Assembly: GCA_006937955.1 (NCBI GenBank)
Contig: SSNP01000069.1
Span: 2,206,135 to 2,270,134, forward strand
Direction of reading: 5' to 3'
From: Pachypanchax playfairii
Lineage: Eukaryota > Chordata > Actinopteri > Cyprinodontiformes > Aplocheilidae
DNA: 64,000 nt
Below, one piece after another: positions 1 through 11,600 of this stretch (positions within the stretch are counted from its first letter, which is position 1; every line of letters starts with the position of its first letter). A program made the position numbers and the translations under genes. Below the pieces are notes generated by a model that was not told the DNA's origin, did no database searches, and saw only the letters and a list, made by a program, of their open reading frames with translations.

Positions 1-566
1 CAGCTCATTCAGAACTCTGCTGCTAGAGTTCTCACTAAAACCAGAAAAGTGGACCACATCAGTCCAGTTCTGAGGTCTTTACACTGGCTGCCTGTCCGTC
101 AGAGGATAGACTTTAAAGTTCTATTGCTGGTCTATAAAGCTCTGAATGGTTTAGGACCAAAATACATCAGTGACCTCCTGACCCAGTATGAACCTACAAG
201 ACTCCTCAGGTCTTCTGGATCTGGTCTTTTATCAGTTCCCAGAGTCAGAACCAGACATGGAGAAGCTGCTTTCAGCTTCTATGCTCCACATTTCTGGAAC
301 AAACTCCCAGAAAGCCTCAGATCAGCTGAAACACTCAGTTTATTTAAATCAAGGTTAAAGACCCACCTGTTCTCTGCTGCATTTACATAAAGTTTTATTA
401 GAAAGTCCAAATCCACACGGTTGCTTTTAAGCTGTCCTTTGTTCTAATTCTGTTTATTTAAATCATGTTTTCATTCTTCTACTTATGCTTTTGTTTCATG
501 TAAAGCACTTTGAATTGTCCTGTACATGAATTGTGCTATACAAATAAACTTGCCTTGCCTTGCCTT
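1..566 (+). mobile_element. L2/CR1-type LINE, 3' end (cut by window edge)
   Basis: The 3' part of a non-LTR retrotransposon: the last ~125 codons of the reverse-transcriptase ORF, a ~175-bp 3' UTR with an AATAAA-like signal near 543, and a terminal TGCCT repeat at about 550-566. The tail layout (AAGCACTTTGAATTGTCCTG, then a short terminal repeat) is usual for fish L2-like elements. It is nearly identical to the minus-strand copy at 43161-43690; I count about two differences across the 3' UTR. The 5' part lies outside the window, so full length is unknown. L2 rather than another CR1-group clade is by recognition. Confidence 0.85.
49..390 (+). pseudogene. C-terminal end of LINE reverse-transcriptase ORF
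   Basis: The reading frame is open from the window edge to the TAA at 388-390; codon 49 is GTG (Val), not a true start. The protein holds the classic C-terminal block of fish LINEs: HWLPV, RIDFK, YKALNG, P(K)YISDLL, LLSVPRVRTR, WNKLPESLR and FKSRLKTHLF. This region follows the polymerase domain and has no known catalytic residues. It differs from the C-terminal block at 43336-43692 by one residue I can see (V to I in the HWLPV block). It is a fragment here only because the window starts inside it. Confidence 0.85.
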
Positions 567-1462
567 TGCAAAGTTTCAGTGAGGTGATGAAGATTCTTAT
601 GAGGATGAGGACCAGCTGACATGTATATACACACAGGGAGATAATATATCTGAACCTCTCAGTTCATCCTTCTTTCACATGGTGGTTGGTCTTTTGCTTC
701 AAACTCAGATCCTCTACAAAAGGCCAAGAAGTTTGATGGATCTATGAAGGTTCTTTGCTGTTCCTAGCTAGACATTCGCTTTTTGGACAGAGTTTGTCTG
801 TGTTTTCCCTGAAATCTGTTAGAGCCAAATTCTCCAGTGACTACGACTGAGTATTTCTTAAGCTTCTCATGTTTCTTCTTCTTCATGTTACATCACTTGG
901 ATTGCTATGTTAGCAATCACGTCCTTTCACATCTGGTTTTAAAATCCCTCACTATCTTTGCCTTCTCATTCTCCATCAGTCTTGATGGAACCAATATCTT
1001 TGACTGAAGGACATGCAGCACAGATGTTCCTGTACACCAATCCAGCTACTTGGTTATGGGGTTCCGTGTACTCTTTTCCTATTATGGTGCGTTCACACCG
1101 CCCATTGCGTCCAGGCAGCAAAACGCTCAAACGGACGAAAGTTGCTGCTTGCACACTTTGCACAGTCCACGTCGGTGCGTCAGTACATTACAGGCTAAAT
1201 TAACAAAAAATCAGCTTCATAATAGGTACCATGTTGAGATATTATTAACATTCACACAACCTCAAACATGTCACTGATTCAAACATGTCAAACAACATTA
1301 TCAAAAAACTCACAAAATTAATGAGATGGATGAGCTTGCTTCTGACCAGTCTCCTTATTCTTGGAGCAATGGAGAACAACCAACTCTCAGATCATCTTCT
1401 ACGTGCAAATGTGCCCTGTATTTATTTTTCATTGCAGTCAAAGTGGAAAAGGAGGACTCACA
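567..1462. other. Unannotated spacer
   Basis: No convincing gene. A short stretch at about 1085-1190 (GTGCGTTCACACCGCCCATT and following) resembles the terminal region of a fish DNA-transposon repeat, but I cannot see its partner end. The small ORFs on both strands are in overlapping frames and show no recognisable motif. Confidence 0.5.
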
Positions 1463-1597
1463 TACACTATATTAGCAAAAGTATTCACTCACCCATTCAA
1501 ATGATCAAAATCAGGTGTCCTAATCACTTGGCCTGGCCACAGGTGTATAAAGTCAAGCACTCAGGCATGCAGACTGTGAAGCAAGACATTTGTAAAT

Positions 1598-2412
1598 GTA
1601 AATGTTCCATAGTCAACTGTCAGCTCTATTATAACAAAATGGAAGCGTTTGGGAACAACAGCAACTCAGCCACGAAGTGGTAGGCCATGTAAAGTGACGG
1701 AGAGGGGTCAGCGGATGCTGAACCGCATAGTGCAAAGAGGTCGCCGACTTTCTGCACAGTCAATTGCTACAGAGCTACAAACGTCATGTGACCTTCAGAT
1801 TAGCCCAAGTACAGTACGCAGAGAGCTTCATGGAATGGGTTTCCATGGCCGAGCAGCTGCAGCCATGCCACACATCACCAAGTGCAATGCAAAGCGTCGG
1901 ATGCAATGGTGTGAAGCACGCCGCCACTGGCCTCTAGAGCAGTGGAGACACGTTCTCTGGAGTGATGAATCACGCTTTTCCATTTGGCAATCTGATGGAT
2001 GAGTCTGGGTTTGGAGGTTGCCAGGAGAACGGTACATTTCTACTACTGTCATTTAGCAGACACTTTTATCCAAAGCGACTTTCAGACCGCATTGTGCCGA
2101 CTGTGAAATTTGGTGGAGGAGGAATTATGGTGTGGGGTTGTTTTTCAGGAGCTGGGCTTGGCCCCTTAGTTCCAGTGAAGGGAACTTTGAATGCTTCAGG
2201 ATACCAAAGCATTTTGGACAATTCCATGCTCCCAACCTTGTGTGAACAGTTTGGAGCGGGCCCCTTCCTCTTCCAACATGACCGTGCACCAGTGCACAAA
2301 GCAAGGTCCATAAAGACATGGATGACAGAGTCTGGTGTGGATGAACTTGACTGGCCTGCACAGAGTCCTGACCTGAACCCAATAGAACACCTTTGGGATG
2401 AATTGGACTGAG
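1598..2412 (+). pseudogene. Tc1 transposase pseudogene (copy A)
   Basis: The transposase would cut and paste the element at TA sites. Seen in order: end of the first helix-turn-helix (STVSSIITKWKRL), the GRPCK AT-hook-like linker at ~1670, a second HTH (SPSTVRRELHGMGFHGR), then the DDE domain. All three catalytic acids are still encoded: D in WSDESRF (~1965), D in FQHDRAP (~2275) and E in NPIEHLW (~2385), with 34 residues between the second and third as expected for DD34E. It is dead: in-frame stops at 1610 (looks like CAG to TAG) and 2000 (looks like CGA to TGA, a CpG change), an N-terminal deletion, a ~35-bp insertion that breaks the frame, and a stop after WDELD at 2410. Confidence 0.85.
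2049..2082. repeat. Short insertion inside Tc1 copy A
   Basis: About 33 bp containing CATTTAGCAGACACTTTTAT and CCAAAGCGACTT interrupt the transposase between GERYIS and DRIVPTVK. The motif is a frequent component of fish dispersed repeats. The flanking TTTCT and TTTC could be a short target duplication, but the exact edges are uncertain. Confidence 0.5.
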
Positions 2413-2438
2413 ACTGAGAGCCAGGCCTTCTCAACCAA

Positions 2439-2697
2439 GAGCGGTCGTCCTCCAACTTGAAGGTTGGTGGATCGATCCAGGCTTCCACTGTCACATGTCG
2501 AAGTGTCCTTGGGCAAGACAAACACGGGAGGCATCGGGTGTGTGAGTGTTAGCCCCTACCCTCTCCCCCCAGTTTACATATCGGGTTGTGTGAATGGGTA
2601 AATGCAAAACCTTGTAGTGTGAAAGCGCTTTGAGTTTTCTGAATGACTAGAAAAGCGCTATACAAATACAGGACATTTACCATTTACATTTACCATT
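2439..2697 (+). mobile_element. tRNA-headed SINE-like repeat
   Basis: Starts with GAGCGGTCGTCCTCCAACTT, continues through a B-box-like GGTGGATCGATCC (2463-2476), the body motif GTCCTTGGGCAAGACA, and ends with CGCTATACAAATACAGGACA and a (CATTTAC)n-like tail. A tRNA-like head plus an L2-like tail is the usual SINE layout in fish. It directly abuts the broken 3' side of Tc1 copy A, so it inserted there or marks a deletion breakpoint. Assignment as SINE rather than a short DNA element is by recognition. Confidence 0.6.
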
Positions 2698-5312
2698 GCC
2701 ACCCTAACCCTAACCATTTAAAACCAAAACCTGTAATAAAGCTGAATTTACCAGTTATTCTACATCTGACTTGTTTTATGCTTTGATCATGTACTGAAAT
2801 GAATAATCACTGGAGAATACTGTGAACGTATTGAAAAGCTCCAAGGTTTAGGATAATCTGTAGCCAAACTAAAATGTTCTTTCTCTGTATTTTATCATGT
2901 CAAAATGAAGATGTTCCTGCCCTCTGGTGGCTTGGAGTGGGTATTTCTTATGTGTTTTTTTCAATTCAATTAAACATTTCTTCTCTTTTTTTTTCAATCT
3001 ACACACTTGCGCACTTGACACACTCTCTCGTCCCCTCCCACTTGGTCTCCATCTTAGCCCCCCCACCCCCCAACCACAGAAGTAGTCCTAAGGCTCACTA
3101 AACTCCCAACGTTAACAGTTTTCACCAGGTTGCTCACAGCCAATCATAAATGAGCACTGAGATTAGGAGGCGCGAGGTGAAACTTAGAGCTTCATTAAAT
3201 ACCAACCTGAGTCAGCAGCAGCGGCAGGCCTGAGTACTGAGTGTGTGCTTGTGTGTACGTGGGTGGGATACAAGTGGGAGCGAGGGTGTGACAAAAACAG
3301 AGGAACAGACCAAACATGTAGTGTGTGCATTCACGTGTATGTGGCTTTAGGGACTGATATGCCCTCCGGCTTGCCTCATATGGGGGCAATTAGCTGAGCT
3401 ACACTCTGAGCTGCCTGCAAGCAAAGAGGCAGAAACTCCACACCCCTCCCCCCCACCTCAAGCCATACAGGATATATCTGTGTGCATGTCTGTGTGTGCC
3501 CATATATATCATTAAACCTTCAGGGATGCTTCTGTTATCCCATCTCTGCCATCCCACATATCCATCTAATCCCCGTCTGCAGATCTCCCACTCTGTACCC
3601 AATGGCTTTAGACCCTATGTGACATGCCAGAGAAAATCACATAGGAATAGAAAGCCATAAAACACAGCAGTGAGTTTTTCACATTGGTATCAGGAGAAAA
3701 CTTTTCTCTCCTCACAGTGATTCTTCTGTGTGTGTGTCCAAGACTGTGTGTAGCTCTCTCACTTCATGGCTTTAATACCCTCAGCTTGTCTGACAGCTTA
3801 CAAGACCCTGTAGAGGATTTACAATAGTGCAGAGACACCTCTCCCTCTGCTCTGTATCCTTCTTGTCTCCCACGTATTCCCATCACGTCCATCCCTCCAC
3901 TCTCCTTCACCATCCTATGTTTTCTCCACCCTCTCATCCTACCCCCCTCTTTCACTGGCTCCCCATCCCCTGGCCACATGCTGCCAGCCTCGGCGTCTCG
4001 TTGTCGCGGCATGTCATATCTTGGGGGTCTTTCACAAGAAAACCCAGAGATGACACAGATGAAAACACCGCCTGCAGACCCCTCTGAATTATTAACTGGC
4101 CCAAAAAGAATGAGTCAATGTTAACAGAGAGAGGGAGGCATCACAAGTCACATGCATCCAAAAATACTCACACAAATGAATGACCACATGCAACAAGGCA
4201 CCTTGCAAGAAATGACACAGATGAATTCAAAGACCAACACTTTTTTACTTTACAAAACAAGCTGATAAAAAAGGGAGATCAGCTTCAAGTCTGAATAATT
4301 TAATGATCTGATAAAAGTTTCATTGGTGAATAATTCATTTGAAGGCAGTGATATGCCCACGCAGCTCTACCCGTGAATGGCTAATTGGCTCAGCTAGCTC
4401 TAAAAAGCAGTAAGTCGTGCAATAAATGAAATGTGATGAGGTTTATTGGCGATTTTAAGTATTTCTCTGAAAAGACTGACTGATAACAGATTGTTAGGTA
4501 AATGTCACATCTCTTCTGATTAAATGATCTCATGACAACCTACTACTGAACCCCAAACAAAGATACAGCAGGATTAAACTCTATTTAAAAATCAAATGTT
4601 TTACACAGTTCGAATGATGGTATTTCAGGTTATGGAGTATTTTAACAAGTGATTGGTTGATTTTCATCATTCGTCTGTTAGATGTGGGAGAAATATTTGT
4701 TCAAAGGTTAGTCCTTGATTCCAAAAAGTGGGCCACAGCTTCAGTACAGGGTTCCTGGTGAGCGATGGTGAGTTGGAAGAAGTGACAGGATTCACAGCAG
4801 CTACAATCCCAGCCATAAGATGTTAAATCATTTTCATGCAAATGATTCTAATTTTAGTTAGAAAGGTTGAATATAGGATCAAATTATTCATCCCTCTTGT
4901 GTATCTCAGTGAGTAATGGTTTTCAAATAAAGCCTCATGGACTCTCTGAATTCTCCAATTATTAGGACTGATGGTTGTGAGTGTCTTCAGATATGTTACA
5001 CATGCCCAAGATGTGACACTGAGTTGATCAGTAAATGCAGTTCTGACCAAAATTCAATGTCTTTTATTCAAGGTTATGTGTTAAATGTTGTCTATTTAAT
5101 CCTAACTATAGTTCTGTTGTGATCATGTGATTGGTAAACATGACCCTCTCCGTCTGTTCTGGTTCAATAAGGTCCGGAGTCCCTGGTGTGCCCCGTCATG
5201 GTAACAAGGTCAAGAGCCATTTGTTAACAGTGGTGATGGAGCCGGTTCCCAAGGTAAACTGGAGGTTAAAGACATCTGTAGTCCTAGAATCCTGATCCTG
5301 CTGTGGTTCAGA
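2698..5312. other. Unannotated, mostly unique DNA
   Basis: No gene supported. 2701-2716 holds two CCCTAA units, too few to be telomeric. At 3139-3230 a CCAAT motif (AGCCAATCATAA), an AT-rich TTAAATACC box ~50 bp later and a TGAGTCA (AP-1-like) site give a faint promoter-like arrangement with no recognisable transcript. The remainder is low-complexity C/T-rich or A/T-rich sequence. Confidence 0.4.
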
Positions 5313-5435
5313 AGGACGAGCGATCAATCAGAAGGTCGGTGATCCAACCCCTGCCTCCCCCTCCACACAGCAGTGTACTCATTAGCGGGACACTGAACCC
5401 TAAGTTGCCCTCGATCTGTGACTCAGTGGGAATGT
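5313..5435 (+). repeat. Fragment of a tRNA-like dispersed repeat
   Basis: Contains AATCAGAAGGTCGGTGATCC and GGGACACTGAACCCTAAGTT, close to a common fish repeat related in layout to the one at 2439-2697 (tRNA-like B-box region followed by the CACTGAACCC block). Both ends are degraded and no tail is visible. Confidence 0.45.
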
Positions 5436-7779
5436 GATAGTATGGTAAAAACAGGGTCCATGTTTGACTGACACACTTAGCAAAACTCAATATGTATTTG
5501 TCAGACAGTAGCCCCCAAAATGGTTCCCAGCATCTTCTCTACACGTGTGGGCTGTAATTTTTCTGTAAATAAATGTGTATTGTTTACTTCATGTTTGAAT
5601 CAGACTGCCACACATGGCTCTCATATTGTGGCATCTCTCAATCCGGTAGCTGTGTAATATGTAGCAGGGTCAAACATGTAGCAGAACACAACATGTAGCA
5701 ATTAAGGTCAACATGTAGCAGGACGCAACATGTAGCAGGGTCAGCATGTAGCAGGGTCCAACATGTAGCAGGGTCCAACATGTAGCAGGGTCAACATGTA
5801 GCAGGGTCAACATGTAGGAGGGTCAACATGTAGCAGGGTCCAACATGTAGCAGGGTCCAACATGTAGCAGGGTCAACATGTAGCACGGTCAACATGTAGC
5901 AGGTTCAACATGTAGCAGGGTCAACATGTAGCAGGGTCAACATGTAGCAGGGTCAACATGTAGCAGGGTCAACATGTAGCAGGGTCAACATGTAGCAGGG
6001 TCATCATGTAGCAGGGTCATCATGTAGCAGGATCCAACATGTAGCAGGGTCAGCATGTAGCAGGGTCCAACATGTAGCAGGGTCCAACTTGTAGCAGGGT
6101 CAATATGTAGCAGGGTCATCATGTAGCAGGGTCAACATGTAGCAGCGTCCAACATGTAGCAGGGTCAACATGTGGCAGGGTCAACATGTAGCAGGGTCCA
6201 ACATGTAGCAGGGTCAACATGTAGCAGGGTCAACATGTAGCAGAGTCAACATGTAGCAGGGTCAACATGTAGCAGGGTCAACATGTAGCAGGGTCCAACA
6301 TGTAGCAGGGTCAATATGTAGCAGGGTCATCATGTAGCAGGGTCAACATGTAGCAGCGTCCAACATGTAGCAGGGTCAACATGTGGCAGGGTCCAACATG
6401 TAGCAGGGTCAATATGTAGCAGGGTCATCATGTAGCAGGGTCAACATGTAGCAGCGTCCAACGAGTCAACATGTAGCAGGGTCAACATGTAGCAGGGTCC
6501 AACATGTAGCAGGGTCAGCATGTAGCAGGGTACAACATGTAGCAGGGTCAACATGTAGCAGGGTACAACATGTAGCAGGGTCCAACTTGTAGCAGGGTCC
6601 AACATGTAGCAGGGTCAACATGTAGCAGTGTCAACATGTAGCAGAGTCAACATGTAGCAGGGTCAACATGTAGCAGGGTCAACACATGTAGCAGGGTCAA
6701 CATGTAGCAGGGTCAACATGTAGCAGCGTCCAACATGTAGCAGGGTCAACATGTGGCAGGGTCAACATGTAGCAGGGTCAACATGGTCAACATGTAGCAG
6801 GATCCAACATGTAGCAGGGTCAGCATGTAGCAGGGTCCAACATGTAGCAGGGTCCAACTTGTAGCGGGTCCAACATGTAGCAGGGTCAAAATGTAGCAGG
6901 GTACAACATGTAGCAGGGTCCAACTTGTAGCAGAGTCAACATGTAGCAGGTTCAACATGTAGCAGACATGTAGCAGGGTCAACATGTAGCAGGGTACAAC
7001 ATGTAGCAGGGTCAACATGTAGCAGGGTCAACATGTAGCAGGGTCAACATGTAGCAGGGTCAACATGTAGCAGGGTCCAACATGTAGCAGGGTCAGCATG
7101 TAGCAGGGTACAACATGTAGCAGGGTCCAACATGTAGCAGGGTCAACATGTGGCAGGGTCCAACATGTAGCAGGGTCAAAATGTAGCAGGGTCAACATGT
7201 AGCAGGGTCAACATGTGGCAGGGTCAACATGTAGCAGGGTCCAACATGTAGCAGGGTCAACATGTAGCAGGGTCAACATGTAGCAGGGTCAACATGTAGC
7301 AGGGTCAACATGTAGCAGGGTCAGCATGTAGCAGGGTACAACATGTAGCAGGGTCAATAAGTAGCAGGGTCATCATGTAGCAGGGTCAACATGTAGCAGC
7401 GTCCAACATGTAGCAGGGTCAACATGTGGCAGGGTCCAACATGTAGCAGGGTCAATAAGTAGCAGGGTCATCATGTAGCAGGGTCAACATGTAGCAGGGG
7501 CCAACATGTAGCAGGGTCAACATGTGGCAGGGTCAACATGTAGCAGGGTCCAACATGTAGCAGGGTCAACATGTAGCAGGGTCAACATGTAGCAGGGTCA
7601 ACATGTAGCAGCGTCCAACATGTAGCAGGGTCAACATGTAGCAGGATCCAACATGTAGCAGGGTCAGCATGTAGCAGGGTCCAACATGTAGCAGGGTCCA
7701 ACTTGTAGCAGTGTAAACATGTAGCAGGGTCCAACATGTAGCAGGTTCAGCATGTAGCAGGGTCCAACATGTAGCAGGG

Positions 7780-7820
7780 TCAACAGTTACAGGTTCAACA
7801 TGTAGCAGGGTCATGTAGCA
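7780..7820. repeat. Variant marker inside the minisatellite (CAGTTACAG type)
   Basis: The odd segment GTCAACAGTTACAGGTTCAA, followed by a truncated GGGTCATGTAGCAGGG unit, occurs here and again near 10618, 10859 and 11937 with the same neighbours. A rare variant recurring in the same context shows that blocks of many units, not single units, have been copied. Confidence 0.8.
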
Positions 7821-10800
7821 GGGTCAACATGTAGCAGGGTCCAACATGTAGCAGGGTCAACATGTAGCAGGGTCAACATGTAGCAGGGTCCAACATGTAG
7901 CAGGGTCAATATGTAGCAGGGTCATCATGTAGCAGGGTCAACATGTAGCAGCGTCCAACATGTAGCAGGGTCAACATGTGGCAGGGTCAACATGTAGCAG
8001 GGTCCAACTTGTAGCAGGGTCATCATGTAGCAGGATCCAACATGTAGCAGGGTCAGCATGTAGCAGGGTCCAACATGTAGCAGGGTCCAACTTGTAGCAG
8101 GGTCCAACATGTAGCAGGGTCAACATGTAGCAGTGTCAACATGTAGCAGAGTCAACATGTAGCAGGGTCAACATGTAGCAGGGTCCGACATGTAGCAGGG
8201 TCCAACTTGTAGCAGGGTCCAACATGTAGCAGGGTCAACATGTAGCAGTGTCAACATGTAGCAGGGTACAACATGTAGCAGGGTCAGCATGTAGCAGGGT
8301 CAACATGTAGCAGGGTCCAACTTGTAGCAGGGTCATCATGTAGCAGGATAAAAACATGTAGCAGGGTCAACATGTAGCAGGGACCAACATGTAGCATGGT
8401 CAACATGTAGCAGGGTTCAACATGTAGCAGGTTCAACATGTAGCATGGTCCAACATGTAGCAGGGACCAACATGTAGCAGGGTCAGCATGTAGCAGGGTA
8501 CAACATGTAGCAGGGTCAACATGTAGCAGGGTACAACATGTAGCAGGGTCAACATGTAGCAGGGTACAACATGTAGCAGGGTCAGCATGTAGCAGGGTCC
8601 AACATGTAGCAGGGTCCAACTTGTAGCAGTGTCAACATGTAGCAGGGTCCAACATGTAGCAGGTTCAGCATGTAGCAGGGTCCAACATGTAGCAGGGTCA
8701 ACATGTAGCAGTGTCAACATGTAGCAGAGTCAACATGTAGCAGGGTCAACATGTAGCAGGGTCCACCATGTAGCAGGGTCAGCATGTGGCAGGGTACAAC
8801 ATGTAGCAGGGTCATGTAGCAGGGTCAACATGTAGCAGGGTCAACATGTAGCAGGGTCATCATGTAGCAGGGTCCAACATGTAGCAGGTTCAACATGTAG
8901 CAGTGTCAACATGTAGCAGAGTCAACATGTAGCAGGGTCAACCTGTAGCAGGGTCCAACATGTAGCAGGGTCCAACTTGTAGCAGGGTCAACATGTAGCA
9001 GGTTCAACATGTAGCAGGTTCAACATGTAGCAGGGTCAACATGTAGCAGGGTCAACATGTAGCAGGGTCAACATGTAGCAGGGTCAACATGTAGCAGGGT
9101 CAACATGTAGGAGGGTCAACATGTAGCAGGGTCATCATGTAGCAGGGTCATCATGTAGCAGGATCCAACATGTAGCAGGGTCAGCATGTAGCAGGGTCCA
9201 ACATGTAGCAGGTTCAACATGTAGCAGGTTCAACATGTAGCAGGTTCAACATGTAGCAGGGTCCAACATGTAGCAGGGTCAGCATGTAGCAGGGTCCAAC
9301 ATGTAGCAGGGTCCAACTTGTAGCAGTGTAAACATGTAGCAGGGTCCAACATGTAGCAGGGTCAACATGTAGCAGTGTCAACATGTAGCAGGGTCAACAT
9401 GTAGCAGGGTCATCATGTAGCAGGGTTCAACATGTAGCAGGTTCAACATGTAGCATGGTCCAACATGTAGCATGGTCCAACATGTAGCAGGGTCAACATG
9501 TAGCAGGGTCAACATTTAGCAGGGTCATCATGTAGCAGGGTCAACATGTAGCAGCGTCCAACATGTAGCAGGGTCAACATGTGGCAGGGTCCAACATGTA
9601 GCAGGGTCAATATGTAGCAGGGTCATCATGTAGCAGGGTCAACATGTAGCAGCGTCCAACATGTAGCAGGGTCAACATGTGGCAGGGTCAACATGTAGCA
9701 GGGTCCAACATGTAGCAGGGCCAACATGTAGCAGGGTCAACATGTAGCAGGGTCATCATGTAGCAGGGTCCAACATGTAGCAGGTTCAACATGTAGCAGG
9801 TTCAACATGTAGCAGGTTCAACATGTAGCATGGTCCAACATGTAGCAGGGTCAGCATGTGGCAGGGTACAACATGTAGCAGGGTCAACATGTAGCAGGGT
9901 ACAACATGTAGCAGGGTCAGCATGTAGCCGGGTCCAACATGTAGCAGGGTCCAACTTGTAGCAGTGTAAACATGTAGCAGGGTCCAACATGTAGCAGGTT
10001 CAGCATGTAGCAGGGTCCAACATGTAGCAGGGTCAACATGTAGCAGGTTCAACATGTAGCAGGGTCATGTAGCAGGGTCAACATGTAGCAGGGTCCAACA
10101 TGTAGCAGGGTCAGCATGTGGCAGGGTACAACATGTAGCAGGGTCAACATGTAGCAGGGTACAACATGTAGCAGGGTCAGCATGTAGCAGGGTCCAACAT
10201 GTAGCAGGGTCAACATGTAGCAGGTTCAACATGTAGCAGGGTCATGTAGCAGGGTCAACATGTAGCAGGGTCCAACATGTAGCAGGATCAACATGTAGCA
10301 GGGTCCAACATGTAGCAGGGTCAACATGTAGCAGGGTACAACATGTAGCAGGGTCAACATGTAGCAGGGTCCAACATGTAGCAGGGTCCAACTTGTAGTA
10401 GGGTCCAACATGTAGCAGGGTCAACATGTAGCAGTGTCAACATGTAGCAGAGTCAACATGTAGCAGGGTCAACATGTAGCAGGGTCCAACATGTAGCAGG
10501 GTCAGCATGTAGCAGGGTCCAACATGTAGCAGGGTCCAACTTGTAGCAGTGTAAACATGTAGCAGGGTCCAACATGTAGCAGGTTCAGCATGTAGCAGGG
10601 TCCAACATGTAGCAGGGTCAACAGTTACAGGTTCAACATGTAGCAGGGTCATGTAGCAGGGTCAACATGTAGCAGTGTCAACATGTAGCAGGGTCAACAT
10701 GTAGCAGGGTCAACATGTAGCAGGGTCCAACATGTAGCAGGGTCAGCATGGAGCAGGGTCCAACATGTAGCAGGGTCGAACTTGTAGCAGTGTAAACATG

Positions 10801-11429
10801 TAGCAGGGTCCAACATGTAGCAGGTTCAGCATGTAGCAGGGTCCAACATGTAGCAGGGTCAACAGTTACAGGTTCAACATGTAGCAGGGTCATGTAGCAG
10901 GGTCAACATGTAGCAGGGTCCAACATGTAGCAGGGTCAACATGTAGCAGGGTCAACATGTAGCAGGGTCAACATGTGGCAGGGTCAACATGTAGCAGGGT
11001 CCAACAGGTAGCAGGGTCATCATGTAGCAGGATAAAAACATGTAGCAGGGTCAACATGTAGCAGGGTCATCATGTAGCAGGGTCATCATGTAGCAGGATC
11101 CAACATGTAGCAGGGTCAGCATGTAGCAGGGTCCAACATGTAGCAGGGTCCAACTTGTAGCAGGGTCCAACATGTAGCAGGGTCAACATGTAGCAGTGTC
11201 AACATGTAGCAGAGTCAACATGTAGCAGGGTCAACATGTAGCAGGGTCCAACATGTAGCAGGGTCAGCATGTAGCAGGGTACAACATGTAGCAGGGTCAA
11301 CATGTAGCAGGGTACAACATGTAGCAGGGTCAACATGTAGCAGGGTACAACATGTAGCAGGGTCAGCATGTAGCAGGGTACAACATGTAGCAGGGTCCAA
11401 CTTGTAGCAGAGTCAACATGTAGCAGGTT

Positions 11430-11600
11430 CAACATGTAGCAGGGTCCAACATGTAGCAGGGACTAACATGTAGCATGGTCAACATGTAGCAGGGTCCAAC
11501 ATGTAGCAGGGACCAACATGTAGCAGGGTACAACATCTAGCAGGAACCAACATGTAGCAGGGTACAACATGTAGCAGGGTCAGCATGTAGCAGGGTCAAC
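11430..11600. repeat. Higher-order block, copy 1
   Basis: A distinctive run of variants (GGGACTAACATG, GCATGGTCAACATG, GGGACCAACATG, then ACAACATCTAGCAGG) matches the run at 18435-18605 almost base for base. The one difference I see is GGAACC versus GGGACC. The preceding ~200 bp (11215-11430 and 18235-18435) also parallel each other. Confidence 0.8.

Larger units (their letters stand above)
1463..2438 (+). mobile_element. Tc1-like transposon copy A, 3'-truncated
   Basis: The 5' terminus CACTATATTAGCAAAAGTAT (from 1465, after a TA at 1463-1464) followed by a CACTCACCCATTCAAATGAT-type subterminal region matches a common teleost Tc1 family. The element runs through a transposase pseudogene and stops abruptly at about 2438, where a tRNA-headed SINE-like repeat begins; no 3' TIR is found. 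Internal damage includes loss of roughly the first 30 transposase codons near 1590-1600 and a ~35-bp insertion at about 2049-2082. It cannot move by itself. Confidence 0.85.

Noticed and set aside
2066..2534. Minus-strand ORFs of 85-151 codons over the Tc1 copy A region
   Set aside because: Shadows of the plus-strand transposase pseudogene and SINE.
3139..3230. CCAAT box, TATA-like box and AP-1-like site as a host promoter
   Set aside because: Short motifs occur by chance and no exon, CpG enrichment or transcript signal follows; mentioned only in the spacer entry.
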